A DNA stretch of 18,645 nucleotides, from positions 1-18,645 of the forward strand of contig JADGIG010000109.1 in NCBI GenBank assembly GCA_018985235.1. Reading direction: 5' to 3'. The translations under genes and the position numbers were made by a program. The notes under the pieces are model-generated. The model saw nothing but the letters and a program-made list of their open reading frames with translations, ran no database searches and had not been told where the DNA came from. The stretch comes from Sanchytrium tribonematis (Eukaryota; Sanchytriomycota; Sanchytriomycetes; Sanchytriales; Sanchytriaceae). Below are positions 14,925 to 18,645 of the stretch, piece after piece. Every line of letters begins with the position of its first letter. The stretch's first letter is position 1.

Positions 14925-14961
14925 TTGCAAATTTTTTGCGTTTTAAATCTACCCCAAAATA

Positions 14962-14970
14962 TATAAAAGG
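14962..14970 (+). promoter_or_regulatory. TATA-like element before the 85-aa gene
   Basis: TATAAAAGG begins 16 bases before the ATG at 14978, in the 53-base divergent gap with VMA7. It is a strong TATA match, but so near the ATG that initiation at a usual distance would fall inside the coding region. Confidence 0.3.
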
Positions 14971-14977
14971 CCAAAAC

Positions 14978-15235
14978 ATGAACACTGAAAACCAAAATCA
15001 AGCTTTCACCCAAACAGGATTTGCAGTTATTAAAAAACCCAAATTCCATGAGAGACTTGCCACTCCAAAAAAACAGGCCTCCTTGTTGGACATTGAGAAC
15101 AAGTTGGAAAAAGCAAAGGCTCGAAAATTTAAAAGACGATCATTTTTGCCTCCCAGATCTAAAGTATCAAAACCCACTCGCTTGGATTCAGTAGTGGGGT
15201 ATGAAGGTATTCAAAATGCAGAATTTGCCCAATAA
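14978..15235 (+). CDS. Unrecognised small basic protein (85 aa)
   Basis: I do not recognise this family. The predicted 85-aa protein is strongly basic, with no membrane segment or signal peptide. A polar N-terminus (NTENQNQAFTQTGF) leads to a lysine-rich region with a short helix-forming stretch, SLLDIENKLEKAKARKF, at about 43-59. Then come RRSFLPPRSKVSKP and a less charged end. Support for a real gene: the reading frame fills the gap between VMA7 and the PUB1-like gene, a TATA-like element lies just upstream, and the TAA stop sits in AATAAA like its neighbours. An RNA- or ribosome-associated role would fit the composition but is speculation. Confidence 0.65.
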   Translation: MNTENQNQAFTQTGFAVIKKPKFHERLATPKKQASLLDIENKLEKAKARKFKRRSFLPPRSKVSKPTRLDSVVGYEGIQNAEFAQ

Positions 15236-15236
15236 A
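15231..15236 (+). terminator. AATAAA containing the 85-aa gene stop
   Basis: The TAA stop is at 15233-15235. Confidence 0.6.
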
Positions 15237-15242
15237 TTTATT

Positions 15243-15248
15243 TTTATT
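15243..15248 (-). terminator. AATAAA downstream of the PUB1-like gene
   Basis: 34 bases past the stop. A second AATAAA overlaps at 15237-15242 on the same strand. Confidence 0.5.
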
Positions 15249-15281
15249 TAATAATTCAGTGACAATTATAATATAAAGATG

Positions 15282-16238
15282 TTATTCTTGTTGCTCTTTA
15301 CCCCAGTCTACCTTAATTGGCCTTCCATTCAGCATTTTTCCATTTAAAGCAAATATGGTTTTCGCTGCAGACTCATGGTTTTGTAATTTCGCAAAAGCCA
15401 TTCCAGTGTCGCTATTAAATCGAAATTCCTGTAATTTACCATACTCTAGTACCATTTTTTGAAGTTCCGCTTGCTTAACGAGTGAACTGACATTGCCAAT
15501 ATAAATAGATTTGTGCCATTCTGGGGTCTTTTTGAGAATTTCTTCATAATTCGCAGAGGTCGAATACGAATTAATCAAGTGAATATTTCGATTCTGATCA
15601 TTTTGTTGAGTCTTCTGGTTTGCCCAGTTGACGCGAAGAAATCTGTTACCAAGCTGTTGACCATTCATTTCCGCAATTGCTTTTTCGGCGTCACTTTTCT
15701 CACGAAACGCAATAAAACCATAACCTCGACTTCTAGCGGTGTTGGGATCCACCATGATCCTTGCGTCGCTAAGACTTGGGTATTTGTTGAATACCTCTCG
15801 CAACATTTCGTCATCAACTTCGTTTGATAAGTCACCTACAAATACGTGACTATGTGTACTAGTGTCTTGCTTAGGTAGGGATACAGTACCTTGGGATGCA
15901 TATTGTACTTTCATAGCTTTTCCATATAAATATATTCCATTCAACAATATGTGAACAGAATCGGCAGCGTTTCGATCCGGTAGTTCCACAATTCCTATAT
16001 TCGAATGGCCAGCAACGCTTCGATCAGCTATCACCTTCACGCTTATGACAGGTACCATAACAGCGATGATGCTATGCAGTAAGACATCTGTAACTTTTGT
16101 ATCTAGATTACTGATGTACACTGCCCGACATGTATCTTGTTTATTGGTAGGTGGCTCGTAAATTTGGCGAAGTTCAGTCCATAGTTCAGGCGGCACAATT
16201 GTATGTGGAGCGGTGATTGCAATTGGTAATTTATTCAT
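15282..16238 (-). CDS. Three-RRM RNA-binding protein (Pub1/TIA-1-like)
   Basis: 318 aa. RRM1 is at about residues 37-112 (AVYISNL; divergent, with RNP1 replaced by SNIGIVEL). RRM2 is at about 130-208 (HVFVGDL and RSRGYGFIAF). RRM3 is at about 244-315 (SIYIGNV and TGMAFAKL), ending in KVDWGKE. The order of RRMs, RFLRVNWANQK after RRM2, a linker with YEEILKKTPEW and the final WGKE are the TIA-1/TIAR/Pub1 pattern. These proteins bind U-rich RNA in stress granules, 3' UTRs and near 5' splice sites (Nam8/TIA-1 role with U1 snRNP). The low-complexity Gln-rich tail of TIA-1/Pub1 is missing. The TAA stop is not in AATAAA; candidate hexamers lie about 34-40 bases downstream. The start is 21 bases from the divergent IFT52 start. 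Confidence 0.85.
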   Translation of the reverse strand: MNKLPIAITAPHTIVPPELWTELRQIYEPPTNKQDTCRAVYISNLDTKVTDVLLHSIIAVMVPVISVKVIADRSVAGHSNIGIVELPDRNAADSVHILLNGIYLYGKAMKVQYASQGTVSLPKQDTSTHSHVFVGDLSNEVDDEMLREVFNKYPSLSDARIMVDPNTARSRGYGFIAFREKSDAEKAIAEMNGQQLGNRFLRVNWANQKTQQNDQNRNIHLINSYSTSANYEEILKKTPEWHKSIYIGNVSSLVKQAELQKMVLEYGKLQEFRFNSDTGMAFAKLQNHESAAKTIFALNGKMLNGRPIKVDWGKEQQE

Positions 16239-16259
16239 TTAAAATTTGATACAAGGAGA
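16239..16259. promoter_or_regulatory. 21-base gap between divergent PUB1-like and IFT52 starts
   Basis: A/T-rich spacer with no recognised motif. It is too short to hold two promoters, so control elements are likely inside the genes. Confidence 0.45.
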
Positions 16260-17502
16260 ATGACTATTCCGTTTTCTAATATTTTAATTGAGGCCAGCAA
16301 ATATCCAGACTTAGAAACTAAAAATATTAAAAAATTCACCAAACTACTTAAATATTTGTACCCCGAAGCCTCCATTACTTTAAACAAAAAAGGGACAAGT
16401 AAGGTCAAGTTTTACGATTTTCAAATCATAATTCTCCTTAATCCGCAAAGCGTTCTTAGCAATGACGAAATATCTCAATTCCAAGAATATGTTAAAAACA
16501 AAGGAAATCTAATTCTTTTCGTAAATCATTCAAATTCTACTGTTTTGCAGAATTTAAATTTCTTGCTAGAATCATTTCACATGAGTATCAATAATGATCA
16601 GGTTATTAGAACTTCTTACAAAAAAGGATACTATCATCCCAAATGTGCTTTTATAAAAGAGGGTGTTTTAAATCGGTCCATTTCTCACCATTATAAACTG
16701 GAAAAGAATGAATTTCATATACTTTATCCATTTGGGCACACTATTAATTGTAATTATCCATCAATTCCATTACTTGGAACAGGAATGCAATGCTATCCCG
16801 TCAATCGACCAGTTGCGGCTCTATATGACAATTCACAAAGTAAAGTTTTTGTATGTGGTTGTTTTCAATTAATCACAGACAAATATTTTGATTCTTTAGA
16901 AAATTCGAAATTTATCGAATACGTCTTGCTCTTTTTAAAAGGCGACTTAAAATTAGATGAGTTGGATGTCCGAGAATCTGGAATTAATGAATATCATCAT
17001 GTCAGCGAGATCAATGAACTTGCAAATCAGCTACAATACGGAATAGAAGAATGTGATACATTAGAGACTGACATGAAAAAATTGCATGTCAAGGAAGTGT
17101 ATCATCTATCCACTAAATCTTATTCAGTCCTACGACAAGTATACGAAAATTTACAAATACCACTAGAACCGTTAATATTAATACCACCTGAATTTTTGAC
17201 ACCACTTCCCACACTTAAAATGGCTTACTTCCCACCAGTGATGCGTACCGGTCCTTCTGCTCCATTGGAACTTTTTGATTTAGATGAGCATTGCGCTTCT
17301 GAGCGGGAAAGGCTAGGAATGACGGTCAACAAATGTATTTTATTTTGATGTAGGCAAGGATGATGACTTGGATTATTTTATTGTAGAGTCAGGAAGAATT
17401 CTAGACATAAATCTCAAAACCCCCAAAGAGGTACTGTCACATGTTTTACTCAAGTGCTTAAAATGGAAAATGTTGGATCCTAGTCGATTCAAAGAAGAGT
17501 AA
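16260..17502 (+). CDS. IFT52: Intraflagellar transport protein 52, two exons joined across a 19-nt intron
   Basis: Spliced CDS is join(16260..17334,17354..17502), 407 aa (human IFT52 437 aa). IFT52 is a core IFT-B subunit required to build cilia and flagella, binding IFT88, IFT70 and IFT46. The N-terminal GIFT domain contains YYHPKCAFIKEGVLNRSIS and YPFGHT. The central part has the diagnostic FLTPLPTLKMAYFPP and APLELFDLDE followed by SERERLG. Unspliced, the frame ends after NKCILF. Splicing gives VNKCKDDDLDYFIVESGRIL, matching the family's TNKC-x2-DLE segment, and continues to SRFKEE and a TAA at 17500-17502. The split codon is Cys (phase 1). It is head-to-head with the PUB1-like gene, and its stop is two bases from the MRS2 stop. 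Confidence 0.95.
17335..17353 (+). other. 19-nt spliceosomal intron in IFT52
   Basis: GTATTTTATTTTGATGTAG has GT-AG borders. Removal joins AAC AAA T|GC AAG GAT and restores conserved IFT52 sequence on both sides. It is 3n+1 long; retention yields an in-frame TGA inside it. It matches the septin intron at 15 of 19 positions, including the last six bases ATGTAG. Confidence 0.93.
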
Positions 17503-17503
17503 A

Positions 17504-17509
17504 TTTAAT
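17504..17509 (-). terminator. ATTAAA containing the MRS2 stop
   Basis: A variant hexamer with the TAA stop at 17505-17507. Confidence 0.4.
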
Positions 17510-18575
17510 CCTTTCTACTTCTAATGAGTTTCGACATTCTAATAGCATTGTATAATCCAACTGTAGCAGCAACTCCCACACTGAAGTAAGATACTTGCCA
17601 AAACGCACTTGCGGACTCTTCTAGACCGCTTAACAAATTCATTCCGAACAAAGTCGAAAATAAAGCGCCTGTAGAAGATGCTGCAGAAAGAATCGTAAGT
17701 TTTAATTCCAACACTATCAAGTCGTTTCTCTCACTGTCCAAAGTTATGTTTACTATTCCTTCCGTTGTTGCAACTTGTTTCTGCAATTCATTAGTAAGCT
17801 GCATGATTTCTTCAATTCTTGAAACGTAGTTTTCTAACAAAAGCTCTATTTCAGTGTGGTTATTGTCACCAACTCGTACACGGCTGTACTTATCGGGATG
17901 AACCTTTTTTTCTGTCAAATGCAACTCTGTTAAATCTTCATCGGACTCTAACAGTTCGTTTAAAGATCTGCTAAATGGTTCTAATTTTTGCATAAATGAG
18001 TTTAATTCTTTTGAATATTGTAACAAACTCATCAAGTCGCGGCGACTAATTTTGTTTTTATGTTGAAAGTTATCCAAAATTATTTCAACAGGCATTGACA
18101 TCTTTCTAAGTTCATCTTGCAATTCACTTACATACGATTCCAGCATTACTTCCATTACTTTAAATTCATATGGCAGAGCATCAGAGGGGTCAGCGAGCTT
18201 AGTTTCCAAATTAAACATAAGTTGGCTTAATTTTTCCAATTCTGATTGCTGTTGAGGCTCAAATAAAAGCATTCTATTATTACTTACAACAGCCTTTATA
18301 GTCTCTAGGGATATAATGATAGCTTCTTCTCTCACGGCAAGACTTGGAAAAGTCTTAATTCTTGAGTCCACTTTTCTCAAGTCTCTTGGTTGGAGTCCAA
18401 AACTCGCACAAAGGTCCAACTTATTGGATTGCATATTACTCTTTTTACCACTATCGTTCAATTCAGTACACTTTAAATTGAATTGTGGCTTACTAGGCTG
18501 TGAGGCATATCGCTTTGAGTTTGAACGAGAGGTTATGAACCTCTTTTGACTTTTCATTAAATTTAATAACATCAT
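17505..18575 (-). CDS. MRS2: Mitochondrial magnesium channel Mrs2/CorA family
   Basis: 356 aa. This inner-membrane channel brings Mg2+ into the matrix. The CorA signature GMN is at 311-313 (LFGMNLLSG), at the end of the first membrane helix (about 290-313); the second helix is at about 322-345. The N-terminus (KSQKRFITSRSNSKRYASQ) is rich in Arg, Lys and Ser without acidic residues, as expected for a mitochondrial presequence. LGLQPRDLRKVDS-type sequence (FGLQPRDLRKVDSRI) and LPYEFKVMEVML are Mrs2/Alr blocks. The length is shorter than yeast Mrs2 (470 aa) but in range. Two tandem ATGs begin the gene (18573-18575 used). The stop lies in ATTAAA, and the stop of IFT52 is two bases away. Confidence 0.93.
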   Translation of the reverse strand: MMLLNLMKSQKRFITSRSNSKRYASQPSKPQFNLKCTELNDSGKKSNMQSNKLDLCASFGLQPRDLRKVDSRIKTFPSLAVREEAIIISLETIKAVVSNNRMLLFEPQQQSELEKLSQLMFNLETKLADPSDALPYEFKVMEVMLESYVSELQDELRKMSMPVEIILDNFQHKNKISRRDLMSLLQYSKELNSFMQKLEPFSRSLNELLESDEDLTELHLTEKKVHPDKYSRVRVGDNNHTEIELLLENYVSRIEEIMQLTNELQKQVATTEGIVNITLDSERNDLIVLELKLTILSAASSTGALFSTLFGMNLLSGLEESASAFWQVSYFSVGVAATVGLYNAIRMSKLIRSRKD

Positions 18576-18598
18576 TATGTGACAAAGTTTTACAAAAT

Positions 18599-18645
18599 TT
18601 ATTTCACACTTTCTTGTTTAATTTGAAAATTCTTGTTTCCGATCG
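18599..18645 (-). CDS. Possible 3' end of another minus-strand gene
   Basis: A reading frame open to the right edge ends ...QIKQESVK with a TAA at 18599-18601 inside AATAAA (18598-18603), the same arrangement as most gene ends here. The 23-base gap to the MRS2 start matches other same-strand gaps. Only 14 codons are visible, so this rests on the end signal alone. A different frame ending in TGA at 18604-18606 is also open. Confidence 0.3.
   Translation of the reverse strand, partial: IGNKNFQIKQESVK

Noticed and set aside
17335-17386. Longer 52-nt intron in IFT52 using the AG at 17385-17386
   Set aside because: It also keeps frame, but would delete the KDDDLDYFIV segment that is conserved in IFT52.
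1-18645. Bacterial or viral origin
   Set aside because: All recognised genes are nuclear eukaryotic housekeeping genes; no operon ribosome sites, phage or viral genes are seen.
1-18645. tRNA, rRNA, transposon, CRISPR or long repeat
   Set aside because: Intergenic DNA totals little over 1 kb with no gap beyond 149 bases, and I saw no cloverleaf, array or terminal repeats. Only the Ala/Lys-rich tail of the SWIB gene is repetitive.

Overview
The window is gene-dense nuclear DNA from a eukaryote with an extremely compact genome, about 37% GC by eye. It holds 20 recognisable protein genes in 18.6 kb, roughly one per 0.93 kb, with possibly the tail of another gene at the right edge. TAA, TAG and TGA all serve as stops. 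The gene set includes an intraflagellar transport protein (IFT52), a septin, an Atg15-type lipase, a fungal-looking Dim1 methylase, a HEI10-type meiotic RING protein, an EF-hand MscS channel, and the mitochondrial proteins Qcr8 and Mrs2. Together these suggest a flagellated, respiring, probably fungus-related (holomycotan, zoosporic) organism. That placement is inference. No tRNA, rRNA, transposon, CRISPR array or other mobile element was seen, and no gene-free stretch exceeds 150 bases.

Layout. Left edge: an EF-hand MscS channel gene (-, 3' part off the window) diverges over 149 bases from DIM1 (+), which ends 4 bases from the convergent HSH49/SF3B4 gene. From about 2.3 to 6.9 kb comes a minus-strand run: HSH49, DPM2, QCR8, ATG15, a septin and HEI10. 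From 6.9 to 12.3 kb comes a plus-strand run: an LPCAT-type MBOAT acyltransferase, an EF-hand protein, a PGM2-family phosphomutase and a large coiled-coil protein, with gaps of only 15, 19 and 31 bases. From 12.3 to 18.6 kb the strands alternate: SWIB protein (-), NAA20 (-), PTPA (+), VMA7 (-), an unrecognised 85-aa protein (+), a Pub1/TIA-1-like RNA-binding protein (-), IFT52 (+) and MRS2 (-). The genes do not form one pathway; they are housekeeping functions in splicing, rRNA modification, lipid and sugar metabolism, mitochondria, vacuole, cytoskeleton, cilium and meiosis.

The most striking observation is a pair of 19-nt spliceosomal introns, one in the septin (5125..5143, -) and one in IFT52 (17335..17353, +). 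They are identical at 15 of 19 positions (consensus GTAWTWTWTTTTSATGTAG). Each removes a stop and restores the conserved C-terminus of its protein family. This is as short as the smallest spliceosomal introns known (nucleomorphs, ciliates).

Gene ends also follow an unusual rule. In 11 of the 19 genes whose 3' end is visible, the stop codon overlaps an AATAAA poly(A) hexamer, and in two more it overlaps ATTAAA. Divergent start codons are only 14, 18 and 21 bases apart at three places, and convergent stops are 2 to 13 bases apart at four. Transcripts must therefore overlap, and promoters must lie inside neighbouring genes.
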